NCBI GenBank assembly: GCA_032821775.1
Contig: JAVLRN010000003.1
Location: 3,658,001-3,722,000, forward strand
Origin: Sanguinoderma infundibulare
Lineage: Eukaryota; Basidiomycota; Agaricomycetes; Polyporales; Polyporaceae
Reading direction: 5' to 3'
Length of the DNA: 64,000 nucleotides
The position numbers were made by a program, and so were the translations under genes. Positions 10,204 through 22,888 of the stretch are shown here, piece after piece. The notes beneath the pieces are model-generated. The model saw only the letters and a list, made by a program, of their open reading frames with translations. It made no database searches and was not told the DNA's origin. Each line of letters starts with the position of its first letter. The stretch's first letter is position 1.

Positions 10204-11558
10204 ATGGGTCAACTCTGGGAAGTGTGAGTTCAGAAATTTCTGGACTTTGGCTCTGAACGATCGTCCTGAAGGTCTGCACAGATTCAACGTCGACCGCAGA
10301 GAGAGGGGCCTCGCAGGTGGCTCCAAGTTTCACGAAATTTTCCCCTTTGACTACACATACGACCTACACTGGTCCCTTCGGATCCCATGTCTACCAAAGT
10401 ACGCTATTTGACTTTTTCGTCGCACACTGGCCCTAACCGCCCCGCTTATGCGCCAGGGACGTCGACGAGTGGCTATCACGCGGGACCTTCGTCCTGCAGC
10501 CTGGACCGATTGGAACGCTGTCGACCGAACTCTTGGACATGATTTTCGAGGCCGTGATTGGCGACAACCAGGAGATCCCTGACGACAACTTCGTCAGTTG
10601 CATTCATCTCGCCATAACCTGCAAGCGGCTGCTCTCCATTGCCAAACCCAGTATCCTCCGTGCTCTCATCTCGCGGTATGCCCCCGCTGCCAACTGCCGT
10701 CTCGTCTGTCTGGGCGAGGATACAGATGCGAACGACCAGGCTCCGCCTGGTATGCTGACGGATGTGGAACTGAAGGAGATCGCGGCCACCAAGGTGCGGT
10801 GGGAAGACGAAGGTATCCGCGTCTCCACCCCAGAGCAGTTGCTTGAAGCGCGATGTCTCTACAACTTTGCCTCAGAATTCTACAAGTCCCGTTACCATGT
10901 TCAACAGGCGGAGGTCCGCTTTCGCTGCTACCACTGGGCGTCCGAAGATTTCTTCATTGCTCGCTGGGAGTTGAAGAAGGCCCCGAACCCGCTACGCGAA
11001 TTCGACCTCCACATGATCGAGACGCTCGGCGGAACTGGCTTCTACAGCACGTACCCGCCGCACCCTAGTGTGCTATGCAACGTTTCGAAGGGCGAATACG
11101 TCCGCAAGGACACGCTCGTCGTCTTCAGGAGGTGTGCGTGCGACGCTTTGCTCACGCACGCGTTGTTGTCACGTATCTGCTATTCGCCCGAGTCGAGCAT
11201 CATGGAGGAGCTGTGCGGGGACGAGCATGTTGGTAAGGAAGTCGCGAAGGGGCCGTGGGCTGGCGATCGGTTTTGCATTACGACCGCGGAGGATATGCCG
11301 CCACCGGACGCCGGCGCAGGATGGACGGAGTGGAGGGATGTGACAGAGGAGGTGAACGGGGTGTTGTGTCGACTGTGGAAGTCTATCATGAATTATGATT
11401 TTTCCGATGAGGAGACAGAAGAAGGTAGTAACTGCGGTGGCGATGGTGAGGACGATGAAACAAGCGAGACCAGCGAGTACAGAGAGGATGGCGGGGAGGA
11501 GGAGTACCACTCGGAGGAGTACGAGGAGTACGAAGATAGCAAGGATTGCGACGAATGA
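10204..11558 (+). CDS. F-box-like family protein, intact three-exon gene
   Basis: Exons 10204-10223, 10282-10398 and 10457-11558, with two 58-nt GT..AG introns; all phases agree and the product is 412 residues. It begins MGQLWEV, continues with FNVDRRE and SLRIPCLPK, and then has an F-box-like helix region (IGTLSTELLDMIFEAV, followed by HLAITCKRLL) around residues 60-100. Conserved family blocks later are VLCNVSKGEYVR, LLSRICYSP, KGPWAGDRFCITT and WTEWRDVTEEV, then a long Asp/Glu-rich tail. F-box proteins usually recruit substrates to SCF ubiquitin ligases, but I cannot name a substrate and the motif is weak. At least five other copies or relics lie in this window (9394, 22889+50233, 58972, 62350, 63249). 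The start and splice sites were chosen because the joined frame matches the copy at 50-51 kb. Confidence 0.82.
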
Positions 11559-12147
11559 TTATGAACGAAACTTTGCATTTCAAGGGGCAGACGACACATC
11601 CTTGCGCGCATGCCTGTCTCACCATCATCCGAGCAGAGGACGAGGGAGTACATAACCCCTGCGCGAGGCGAAAGCAGAGCGTTCGTACCTTCGGAGTAGA
11701 CCCAATCATAAAGCGCCTTTTCTGCAGCCGCTCTTTACGTCTTGTGAGATTTGACCCGAGCTTGTAGTACTCCACGGGATATGAGTATACTGCCAGGATG
11801 CAGCGATGTCAGAGATGTTGAGTCACCAGAGTCCGAAGGTGTAGCGGCGCGAGTCACCTTGCCAGAAAAGCACCCGTCTCGGTGAATTGTCTTGATTGAT
11901 GTTCTCCTTCTGGGCTGTAGTATCGTTTTTCACGACTCTAGCAGGGATACTCCAAAGCGAAAATTTAAGCTAGCTGAGATGGAGGCTCTGGGCAGGACGC
12001 ACGCCGATCGGCGCTTCAGCAATCGGGACGCCCGGGCCTAGCCGGCCGAAACCCTGTTGCCGATGAGTCCGTTTACCTTCTCCCGACGACCTTGTACTCA
12101 ACAGTCCTGAATTCGTAGGACGCACTTAGATTCTGCAGAACTCCGAT
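11559..12147. other. Intergenic, no gene seen
   Basis: Short frames only, none with a recognisable pattern. Probably the 3' UTR of the F-box-like gene followed by decayed sequence leading into the gene fragment at 12148. Confidence 0.35.
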
Positions 12148-12223
12148 TCTCAATATGGAGACTGCGCAGGACGGCGTAATGCCTCGCCCGATCGAAGATT
12201 CACGGGTTTGTACCTGCCAGTGA
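12148..12223 (+). pseudogene. Fragment related to the small gene at 15219
   Basis: This stretch encodes a DGVMPRPIEDSRVC-type segment ending in TGA. It closely matches the C-terminus of the gene at 15219-15713 (DGVMPRPVEDSRVC). The upstream part of that family is not recognisable here. It is a relic of a second copy. Confidence 0.6.
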
Positions 12224-12603
12224 GGTATGTCGAGCGTAGGCATCGAGCCTGTTATCATAGAGCCGTCAGCCTGATCTCATGCACCCGCCTGTGCCCAGGA
12301 TCAGCTTCGAGACCTTCAGCTTCGCACTCCAGAGCTCTATCTGTCAACCGCATCCATCAAGCGCGTCTCTTCCGCAGGCAGATCCCGATACCGCTTGCTG
12401 TGGTCTGCATCGTCATTGACGCAAGCTTCCACCCATGGTCGCCGAGGCGGCCCGTGCTTACATGGGCGCCGAGCAGCAAACGGTACGAGAGGCTTGGACT
12501 AACGTATATAGAGATATTTCCATTTTAACATCAACCGTCGCATCGCAACGTACCAAAGGAGTTTCCACAGGGAGTACTCATGAGCACGCGGTTACGACTC
12601 CTC

Positions 12604-13568
12604 TCAGTACGCAGTGATCTTAACTTGATGGCGACCGACGCTCATGATCCTCTTCGTCACTCCCTCCTCTTTCAACTTGACGTTCCAGCGGCTGACGGCT
12701 TCCGCCATCTCGGCGTCCTCCTTGGGCAGCGTCGGAAGTTCATGGTACGGTTTCCCATCCTTCGGGGCTTCAGTGGCCCAGCACATCGCCATGTTGCAGT
12801 CCGGGCGAGACCGCCACCAGTTTGCTCTGTCAGGTGCGAGGAGTCAGTCGGTGGTACTCTGCGACAAGTGCGGAACGGATAGGCGTACACGTCACCGTCC
12901 ATGTGGGCGAGGCTGTTGCCTTCGCAGATGTACGCCTGCGTCGTCATCTGCCGGTGCTTCAGGTCGGCGGGGTAGATCCTCAAATGGATGTGGGCCGAAC
13001 GCATGGCGTAGTCGCCGGGACGGATGGTCAAGAGCTCGACGCGGCCCTGGCTGTCGGTGACCATCTTGCCGCGAAGGGTCCAGCTGAAGAAGAAGTAGGT
13101 GCCGACGGAGTCCGCCTGCCAGGCGTCGATCGTGGCATTCTTCACCAGCTCGCCCTTGGTGTCCCTGACTTCTAAGATGAGCAAGAAGGGGTCTTGTTCT
13201 ACGTTGCGGATATATAAAGTAAGCTTCGCATTTTTGAATGCCGAGAAGCTACAAGACTAAGACTCACTGTTGAGAAGATCGGTGGACGCCAACACGGCTT
13301 GGCCATCGTCCACCTGGCGTTCTGGTGCGCCTTGGATGAAGAAAGGACCTTCGGTGCGCATCAGCACAGTGGTCAATGTACGTCATGGAAGGGGAAGCAT
13401 ACCTTCGATGTCGTCGAACTTATTCAGGCCCCCGCGGATGCCCAGAATCCATAACAAAGGATTGTCCACTACGAGCATCATGCAAGTGGAACGCAGGACG
13501 AACCAAAGCCACACGAAGGGATTCATGCCCTTGTGCGGGGCCCAGTTTGTGACGGCGGAACGTGCCAT
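12604..13568 (-). CDS. Intradiol ring-cleavage dioxygenase-like protein
   Basis: Minus-strand gene starting at 13568. Clear exons are 13403-13568, 13268-13348 and from 13198 downward; joined across the first introns it reads FDDIEG, PFFIQGAPERQ, then NATIDAWQADSVGTYFF, a LRGKM block and GDYAMRSAHIHL. The DAWQAD..GTY pattern, the GDY tyrosine and the HIH pair are where intradiol dioxygenases place their two Tyr and two His ligands to Fe(III), so the site looks complete. Such enzymes open catechol-type rings, used by wood-decay fungi on aromatic compounds. The last intron, around 12835-12870, is short and its exact ends are uncertain; the final exon ends at 12604 after a Lys/Glu-rich stretch. 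No signal peptide is obvious; the N-terminus has a hydrophobic segment (PFVWLWFVL). Confidence 0.78.
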
Positions 13569-14511
13569 GATTGGCCAGTGAAGAGAGATGTGTGGTGTTT
13601 AACGTCTGAACAATTAGGTTGTGGGAACGAGGGTAAGTGTTGGAGGTAAGCAAAGCTGCTGGCGGCCACGGAACTCCAGAGACACGGTTTATATAGACGC
13701 GACTGTCACCGCGGCTTCTTCACACCCTTTGCCAGCGCTCACACGCCGACGTAGATCGTAACCGCGGCGCGTTGGGTGCTTGTCAGGGCATGTGTCTGGA
13801 TCAATAGTCCAGGCTGGTGAATGGTGACGGCGAGCTAAGCAGGTCCCCTGCTTGGAGTGGATTGGGCTACGTAAGTCCTCCGGCTTCGAATATTGATCCC
13901 GCACTCACGAAGAGCTCCTTCCAGGCGGACTTCGGTGTCTCGAAAATACGTAATACTGATTCCTGATGTGAACGACGCATGCTGCCAAGCCGCGTACATC
14001 ATTGAGTCCATAGTCAGCCGTGAGTCAAAACTTATTAGCAATTCATCAAGAAGGACAGGAAGCGTCTTAAGCGGTGACAGGGAGCTTTCTCACAGGAACC
14101 CAGAATGCCCATTCTCCAACATGAGATTGAGGAGCCACCGAAGGCAAAGGGTTGAATGGCAAAACATTGTGCTTTCTCACAGTGTATCAAATTTAAGAGC
14201 TTATAGCACAAAGTAAACCACCGCAGCCATGCACATCACGACATACGGTCGCCCCAACACAGACTGAGAGCGAATAACATATGACAAGATTCGCAGGTTT
14301 GCGATGTGACACACAAATAGCGATTGGCGGATTGGCGTAGGTCTCGTTTCTGCGGAAATAAAAGAAACAGAGTGCTTCCCTCTTTAACCGACTATGCGGA
14401 CGTCCGTATCCGCGGGCCTCGACTTTGAGGGGCGTATCCAAAGATCTATGTATACACGGCGTCTGAGTAAGTCATCCAACCCCGCGTGAGCACCTTTACG
14501 TGCGTTCGAAC
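13569..14511. other. Intergenic, no gene seen
   Basis: No frame with recognisable content. It probably includes the promoter of the minus-strand dioxygenase gene (a TATATA stretch lies at 13690). Near 14391-14410 there is a partial copy of the short GGACGTCC-centred repeat that is also found in the retrotransposon. Confidence 0.35.
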
Positions 14512-14906
14512 TCAGTCTCGCCGCGGCTTCATAAGCTTTCCCATCTGTCCAAGGTCTTCGCAATCCTCTTCGTCTTCATGGCTTCGGGCTAAAATGAATT
14601 GGACGTCATCCCCTGTGAAGAGTTGACTCCCATAATACAAAACCTTCGGAGAACAAGAAGCTGACCCCGATCACCGGCTGAGAAAGTTCCGCAGATGGTG
14701 AATGCCAGCCACACGAGCAACATGGGTTTCTGGGGGTGCATGAAATTGTCCTGTAATCCTTTGTGGTCGAACGCCGGAGTCGTGCTGACCGACCATCGCG
14801 GCCTGAGATGGTCTTCAGTCACGGACGACCACTGGTTGCGGCCTGGAGGAGATGGGTCATTCAGTGATGCGGAACGAAGGGAACCGGATAAGCCCAACAT
14901 TGCCAT
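14512..14906 (-). other. Possible small gene or gene relic, unrecognised
   Basis: Minus-strand frames here give a hydrophobic piece (MLLVWLAFTICGTFSAG) followed, in another frame, by LYYGSQLFTGDDVQF and a charged tail ending in TGA at 14512. A short intron could join them, but it would be only about 30 nt, so a frameshifted relic is as likely. No function can be assigned. Confidence 0.25.
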
Positions 14907-15218
14907 TCAAACTGATCCGCACGCGTGGGATTCAAACGAGGAACGCGACGCGAAGCGGCATTGTTGAAGAGAGCTTGGGTTGGAGGAGAGTCGGAAGCCT
15001 GGCAAATACAACGTCCTAGCTAGTCTCATAGTAAGCCTCTTATTGGGTGATTAGATCCAAAATTCTGATCCATTAGTTAGATTTTCTTATCTCATGTATG
15101 CGCTGCACAGCCATTTACTGTACGCGCTTCGCTCCGAGTCGCAAAGTTCGCACGACAGCTTGCACCTCTTCGACGATCATCAGGAACCGCGACCCATTAT
15201 TCACAGTCAGTACTCGAA

Positions 15219-15713
15219 ATGTCAGCTCCGGATCCCCGCCTCCAAATCGGCGCCATCTACCTCCTCCTCTTCATCCGTGACAGTGACCCCACCCAGGGCT
15301 TCCACTGGGCCCTCTACCATCACCGCACCCCGCACGGTGGCTACAAGTTCAACGTGAAGGACTTGAGCTCGGGCTGGATATGCGACAGCGCACCCAGCAA
15401 CAGTATCATGCAATCCCTCCTCCTCGACGGTGCGCTGCGCATTGGCTACTGAGACCCTGCGTTGGGAGGGGACGCGCTCGACTGGATCGACAAGGTGTGC
15501 TTGACCGAGCCGCCTGCGCCGTTCGACGTGTTAACCTGTCGGATGTGGACTATGCACTGTGTACGGGGCCATGTGAAGCAAGGCTTCGTCAAGTGCGATG
15601 ATGCGGATGCGCTGGAGCAAGAGGCGAAAGACTGGGCGACGCTTCACCACGAGAGTGCGCATGACGGCGTGATGCCTCGCCCCGTCGAAGATTCGCGGGT
15701 ATGCACCTTTTGA
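15219..15713 (+). pseudogene. Small basidiomycete-type unknown protein with internal stop
   Basis: One frame of 164 codons runs from ATG at 15219 to TGA at 15713, interrupted only by TGA at 15450-15452. Before the stop it reads QIGAIYLLLFIRD, FHWALYHHRTP and DGALRIGY; after it, in the same frame, WIDKVCLTEPPAPFD and EQEAKDWATLHHE. The preserved frame on both sides shows that a single nonsense change broke the gene, or that the stop is removed by an intron I do not see. A second, smaller relic lies at 12148-12223. The family is familiar from agaricomycete genomes as an uncharacterised protein; no function is proposed. Confidence 0.6.
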
Positions 15714-15939
15714 GGTACATAGACCATTGTCACATCCTCATCCTTTCCGGATAAACACTTGCTCAACTTATGCAGGTGCTGCTGAGGGAAGACAATTGAT
15801 GCAGTAAGAGATGGATGACCGAGGCATGAGAAATTACTACTACACAATGTGGTGGGCGTTGCATATATCCAGATAATGCGATAGTACTTGGGCGCGTTGC
15901 TGCTGACGGAAGTTAACATATAGTGAAGATCAAAATACA

Positions 15940-18900
15940 CCTAGAGGAGCCGTCGGCTAGACTTTGAATACGCCATGTCGTGAAGCTTCTCCTTGTCGCT
16001 GCTTTCGTCAACCAAAGCGCGAAGCATGCCCCTCTCATTCTTCAAGAGGTCTGCTGGCGAGCCGAACTCGGCCTAGAAAGCATGTCAGTAACGGCATGAC
16101 GGGGTGAGGCGTAGAGATAAACTTACTATGCGACCCGCATCGAGCACCAACTAGAGCGATTCCACCTTAGCCCAACACATAGGCTACGTGAAACAACAAG
16201 GTACTCACGATCTTGTCAGCATCCATGATGGTCTGCAGACGATGGGCGATCGTGAGCAGGGTCACGTCGCTGCCCAGCTCTTCACGTAGGGACTTTTGAA
16301 TAACCTCATCAGTCTTGTAGTCTGCACACCATGCCGGTACCCAATCAGCTTATTCGAATAGAACCGCAAGTTTAGGAAATGCACCGATAGCAGACGTCGC
16401 TTCGTCAAGGATCAGGAGCTTGCTCTGGCGCACAATCGCACGAGCGAGCGCAAGGATCTGGCGCTGCCCGACTGACAGGTTGCTCCCCCCACTCGAGATC
16501 TGAGAGTCGAGCGTGATCCGGCCCTCGTCCGTCTCGCCCTGCAACGAGAACAAACCCGCAGCACGCAGCGCATCGTTGAGAACGGCGTCATCGTACTGCG
16601 AGAACGGGTCCAGGTTCTGGCGGAGCGTGCCGCTGAGCAGCTCCGGAACCTGGGGAATGATCGTGATATGGGAGCGGAGCGCGTCAAGGTTGATGGAGTC
16701 GGTGGCGATGCCATCGTAGAACACCTTGCCCTCGGTGAGTATCATGCGGAGTAGCGAGAGGGTCAGCGAGCTCTTGCCGCTACCGGTGCGCCCAACTGTC
16801 AGTGGAAATGACTTCAGTCAGAGAGATCTGTCAATCCTACCGAAGAACACTTACCGATGCCAACACGTTCGCCAGCCTGGACCTCGAACGAGATCTCATG
16901 GAGGACGCGCGGGCCGTCGGCGGAGTAACGCGCTGAAAGCTTCTCGACGCGCAGGCTGCCGCTCGCAGGCCAGTAAGCGGGTGGAACACCGTCCCTGGTC
17001 GACGGCTTCTCCTGCTCGATCCTGAGGTACTGCTGAACACGCTCTAGGCTAAAGATCGCTTCAGCACCAGGACCAAGCATCGACTTCGAACAGCGTCCGC
17101 AGCACACCTGTTTCCGCCGACCTCAAACTCGTTGAAGATACGGACCCACCACAAGATCAAGCTGCTAAAACCGACTGGCCTCACAGTCAACCTCCTCATC
17201 CCTTTCCCATATATCACGGTCTGGGAGCATATACATACCTGCCATATTCAGTGAGAAGCCCGTGTCGGCCGCCCTGGCGTTGCTCCCGTACACGAGGTAC
17301 GCGGCAAGGCAAGCAGCGAACAGAGCGCTGAGTACCTCAATGCGGATCGCTACCCAACGGTTGAGGTTGTAAAATGTCCGCGCTACCCGGGTGTACTTGT
17401 CCACCCTCCGGTACGACTCCTGCCTGAACTGGTTTTGCGCGCTGTACGCGCGGATCGACGCTAGCGCCACGTTCAGCTCATGATCTCACCAAACTCGTAA
17501 AATAATAAGGAGACTTACTCAGACCAGCGATGGCGGCACCTAAGTGGGCCAATACAGGAGCCTTGGCATTGGACTTCTCGCGCTTGACCGACAGCTGCGC
17601 CTTCATGTACACCTGGCCGCACCATGCGCCGACGATCGAGACCGCGAAGCCGAGGATGGCGAAGATGGGCGAAAAGGCGATGACGGCGAGGAACTTTACG
17701 AGCATCGTAACGGTCAGATCAATGAGCCAGTAGAGCATATTTACCACCTGTTCGTCGACTATGCACAACGCCGTAAGTTGCGATACAACCCGCATACGAG
17801 GACGCACGTACTGGCTTGTATATCCTGGGTGCACCGGGCGATGATCCGAGACGTCGGTGTTTTGTCGAGCCACCGGAGCGTCGCACCGAAGATAGAGCGG
17901 ACGAGCGTTGCATGGATGCTGCGCGAGGCCCGAAGCGCGCCAAAGAGGTACACAACGTAGCTTGCGCAGTAGAACAAGGTGCCAACGACGAGCAAGATGA
18001 TGTACACCGTCAGGTAGCTATATGCGACGTAAGCATCAAGAAACGTCACGAGGGAACGTCCTACTCACTAGGTCACATTGACATTGCTCGAATTAGTGTC
18101 CTCGTACTGCTGGGCCCAGTATCCAAGCCAATACGTCTCGAGGACGCGACCCAGCCGGTTCGAGCTTAAAAGTCCCAAGACCGAGACCCAGAAAATGAAC
18201 GAGTACCCGCCGCTCATGAAGTACAATCGCACTACGTGTGCATACCGTCAGCAGCTGGAATCTGCAACAATAAGAAAGCGGACTTGCGCGCTGGCCAGCT
18301 CACATGTCCCTCCGAAATCTCCTCCGCGACGACCAGCTTCCCGTCGCCCTTCATCGGCGCCGCTACGCCCCCATCAACAGGCTCGTCGACCGCATCGTCG
18401 ACCATTTCCTCGGCCTTTTTCAGCTCTGCGCGCTCCTCCGCGACCTCCTCCGACAACTTCTGGTCCTTTGCGAGAGCCTTGGACAGTGTGCCCTGGCTCG
18501 CGATACGACCGTCCGTGCCGAACGAGACAACAAAATCCGCAATCGGGCTCGCCATCGCCACGTTGTGGGTCTACGCCTCTCCATATTAGCGCAACGAAGA
18601 GAGAAACGCAGAGAAAAGAACCCCATACCACGAGAATGACAGTCCGTCCCCTCAACAAATCCCCTTTGAAGCACTTATTCACAATCCACCGCGCCGTATG
18701 CACGTCCAGCGCCGCGAGCACGTCGTCCAGCAGCAGAATCTCCGCGCGCGAGTACACTGCCCTCGCCAGCGTGATCCGCGCCTTCTGGCCCCCGCTCAGC
18801 GTCAGCCCCTTCTCCCCGACTTCCGTCAGGTCCCCTGCGTCGAATAGGGCCAGGTCCCGTCGAAGGGCGCACTGCTCGAGCACCTTCTCGTACCGCCCCT

Positions 18901-21900
18901 CGTCGAACGGCGCCCCGAACAGTATGTTGTCCCTGATCGTCTCGTTCTGCACCCACGACTCCTGTGCCGCGTACGCGACCCCGCCCACGCGCGGCAGGCT
19001 CACGTACGATCCCGGGCCATTCGGAATGTAGTGCAGCTCGCCGAGGAGAGCCATGAGTAGCGAGGTCTTGCCCGAACCCGTGGGCCCGACAACGAGGTTG
19101 AATCGGCCGCGCTTGAACGTCACCTCGTCCTCGATCCGCAGAGTGAAGTTACGCCGATTCGGGCTAGGCGTGACCGTGCCGTCATTGTCATTCGACCACG
19201 TGAAGGACGCGCCGCAGATGCCAATCACGGCGCTCTCGACGGCGTTAGGGAGCACGATAGCGTCGGTCGCCACCGGTTCGTTGTTGGTGAACTCGTCCAG
19301 GAGCTCTGTGTTATTCAGGAAGTCGGTGATGCGGTCGAGCGAGACCTTGGCTTGGATCAGGGCGGGCGTGAAGCCGAAGATTCTTTGCAGCTGCTCCTGG
19401 AGGATGTCGAAAACTTGACGAGATCCATCAGATACAGAATCCACGCTATGGGCGCGCACTCACCAGTCATGGACGAGAACACGCGCGAGGCGGTCAGTGC
19501 TTCACCCATGACAGCCGTCTGGAGTAGCATCACCGTCAGCAAGTTGCTTGGAGAAATGTCAAGTTCGGCCTACGTAGGTGCCGAAAGTGGTGACCATCGT
19601 CACGAGAGGAATGATGAAACTACACCCTGTTAGTCAAGGCACAAGGGAAAGAGTTTTGAAAAGAGCGCACTTGACATTGTTGTTGACGAGCTCAAGGACC
19701 TTGTACTTCCGGATGAACGTAAGCTCGCTCTCCCGCTTCTCAGCGAGTTGGTCCGAGACGTGAGGCTCCCAACCAAACGACTTGATCATGCGGATGACGC
19801 CCAACGCTGCACGCCCTTGTCAGACTGACTGGAATCAGCATATCCCGAGCATCATGACGCACTCTCAGTCACGTTCTGTACACGGGCATCGGTCTGGGCA
19901 TGGCGCAATCATGTGAGCGGCTTTGCAATGCTAAAGGCACAGCGATAGATTATCTACCTTATTCATCTTCTCTTTCTGGACGCCTTGTATCATGGACGCG
20001 ATGTATCCAGGAATGGGGAAGAGGAGGACCATCGCAAGCATTCCGACGAACGCGCTGCAACCAAATCTCAGCCACTCGCCAGTGCCAGAACAGCACACAT
20101 ATTCTAGAACGTACCTCCACCCGAGGATCAAGTACAAGAAGAATACGGCCGCCCCCACTTGCAGAGGTGCAAGCAGCACTATCCCAATGCCATCAGTTCC
20201 ATATACCTTCTCAACCATTGTGAAACCCGCTTACAGACGAGCAAGAAGTGGCTGCCAAAATAGAGATTATTCAGGTCCGTCGTGATAAAGTTGTGAATTT
20301 TCCCAACGAGGTTCTCGCTGCCAGAGGACTCGGACTCGTTTTTCCCCGGTGCGGCCTTGTCCTCTTCGCCCTTTTTCAGCGCCTCCTTGCCCTTCGCCAT
20401 CCCGGTGGTGGTCGCGGTGCTCATGGCGCCAGCGCGCACGGTCGTCTCGTCCTCGCTCAAGCCCTGCGAGCCGCTCGCCCCCGCCCTCTCCTCGGTGATG
20501 GACGCATTGTCGGGAGTCTGCGCTGCCGTTGTCACACGACTAGCTACAGGGGATCCGGACGTCTCCGCTTTCATGCGGATGCGGAACGAGTGGTCGAGGA
20601 CGAGCTGCGTGATGATGGCTTCGCAGCGCACAAGGATCCGATTCTGCATGGAAAGCTCTATGAACTTCAGCACATACAAGACCGAGACGGAAGCGCACCG
20701 TGATAAACGTGTAAAACTCGAGTGCAACGGTACCGAGGAGAGGTCCAAAGAACAGCCAGGAGATCCAGACCCATGGACGAACGACAGCGCCTTCACCATC
20801 GGTTTCGAGATACCTGTTGCGAGCCGTAAATGACCATTCTGATGTCCCGGAATTGAAACTGCTGAAGACATACTGCAGCAGCTCGTAGATGCCAATGGGG
20901 CTCGTGAATGTCGCTATGACCTTTGCCGAGACTTAGTAGCGATTGCGTGTACGAGGGGCTCTTGACATACCTTGAGAAGGATCGTGATTGATAGAATGAT
21001 GTAGTCCCGTCGGAAAACGGTCATCAGACCCCAGAAAAGATGCCGCTTTCGGGAGACTTGGAATGGATCAAGGACCTAACGCACACAAATATAGTAAAAC
21101 AAAGCATCATACCAAGGGAGTAAAGTACATACTGGAAATGCGGTCTTGACGAGGTTCTTCGCGTAATCGTAGTCCGCGATTGGCGGAAGCTGGTCGTACG
21201 GAAGATGAGGAACCTTGTACGCCTTCCAGATGATCTCATCCAGGAACGTGTAGATCGACATGGACAGAATAGATGCCGTCTGTTCACGATTCACGTTCTC
21301 CGCCGGTTCCTGCGACAAGACGTAAAACAGGGTCGACGGGATAACGGATGACATCGCGCACCTCGGGATCAACGGGGATGTATTGGCGTGGGATGATGAG
21401 GGGAATAAAAACGGCACCAAAGGTCAACATGCCGACCTTGGCCCACAACAGCGCACCCTCCGAGGCATCCGAAGGCTGGAGAGTGAAAGTCGCGAGCGGC
21501 CAGACGTCGCGGTAGACGTACATGGCCCATGTCACGAGCAGGACGGTGACCAGATGCTTTGTAACGAGCCTGCTAAGCCGCAGACTTGATGCCAGCGACA
21601 CAAAACCGAGCAGAGACGCGTAGGCCTGACATGCACGTCAACTTTGAGAGCGGGATAGATACGTAGGGAGACGTACGTATGTGCCAATGAAGGCGAAGGC
21701 AGCCCAGCGCGATTCAAACGAGTCCTCGAAGCCTTGTTCGCGATTTTTCAGGACGAGGCCTGCAATGGCGATCCCGAGGAGGGTGAGAATGGAGAGGAGA
21801 CGGATGGCTTTGAAGGCGTAGATAACGGGCCCGCCGAGCCTTGCGACCTGGGACAGAGGGCGTCCGTTGATCCCCGTCGCCTCAATATCATCTGCACCTT

Positions 21901-22600
21901 CTTCTACAATATCCAACTTGAAGAGCCTCTTGACCGGGACAGCACGAGCGAGAAGCTGGAGAGTGAGGACGATTGCAGAAGCGACCGAGACCGCGGCGGG
22001 GTATGCGAGCGTGTTCTTCCATATCCTTGATCTTGTTCGGCAAGGTCAATACACCACAGACTTTCGAATGCAGGTGCTTGCAGACTCGGATGCTATGGCA
22101 CGTACTCGTAGTCAGCATAGTCCGCCTTATGCACGTTGTGAGCGCTGGAAAGCTGGGCGAGACGGGCAGTGCTGTCCAAGACGGCCTGATATCGCTGGAG
22201 CCACGCTGGCGAAAGCCAGGTAGTGGCCATTGGGAACACAAGAGGAAATGGTGGACGCGGTGCGAGAGGGGAACTCACCTCAATTTGCCAACGCCGACCA
22301 GTGGCCACGCCTCCACGCACAATGGGCGGTTCAGGTCGCTTGGGGGAGGATGAGGGGATCAGTATCTGGCGGTAGCAACAGGATTACGGCAGCCGGTCCC
22401 AGACGGCCGCAACAGGCCGCAATGTACCGTGCGCGGGACGGTGGTGTCTTCGACTTCTACGACGCCCGATATTTCGACGTTAAATGGTAGTACACACGAA
22501 CGGGACCCATACCAGCTATCGAATAGGATCTGAAATCCGGTGACGAGGAGGAAGAGGATGCATGCCTGAGCTGGAGGCTGTGCTGCGGACCCGACTCCGG
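15940..22600 (-). CDS. ABC transporter, subfamily C (MRP/bile-pigment type), many exons
   Basis: Minus-strand, intron-rich gene ending with TAG at 15940. The likely order is an N-terminal membrane region (hydrophobic exons at 22.5 to 21.2 kb), first membrane domain (about 21.1-19.4 kb), first nucleotide-binding domain (Walker A GPTGSGKT near 19070, signature LSGGQKAR near 18790, Walker B ILLLDD near 18730), second membrane domain (18.1-17.1 kb) and second nucleotide-binding domain (GRTGSGKS near 16775, LSVGQRQ near 16465, LLILDEATSAI near 16400, TIAHRLQTI near 16240). The linker with the GKIHNFITTDLNNLYFG piece near 20.3 kb and the placement of both domains fit ABCC exporters, which pump glutathione or other conjugates and drugs, usually at the vacuolar or plasma membrane. 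No stop was seen inside recognised exons. The start codon was not resolved; the most upstream recognisable exon (CILFLLVTGFQILFDSW) is near 22510-22570. Confidence 0.85.
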
Positions 22601-22888
22601 CCGTATCGGGAACGCATACTATTGGCTGAATGCCATCCGGTTAAGTGCCTGCCGCCCTCTCACTATGCTTTCATTACATCTGGTGACGATGTGTACTCTA
22701 GTGTTGCTGTTCTAAGGCTAATCGTTGCCTGCGTTTCTGTCTACGCCATGGTCCTCGCTAGGTCCAACAGCCAAGACCCTGGATCTCTAACTCAGTCGGA
22801 GCCTCGTTTCGAAACATAAATGCCATATCAAACATTAGACGACTAGTTTCAACATACACCTAGTAGCGACTATACGAGTTTAAGCGCC
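22601..22888. other. Intergenic between ABC transporter and F-box-like gene
   Basis: No gene seen. It must contain the first exon or promoter of the ABC transporter and the 3' UTR of the interrupted F-box-like gene. Confidence 0.3.

Noticed and set aside
18078..19031. Plus-strand frame of 317 codons opposite the ABC transporter
   Set aside because: Opposite strand holds Walker A, signature and Walker B motifs in frame; the plus-strand product is Ser/Pro/Arg-rich noise.
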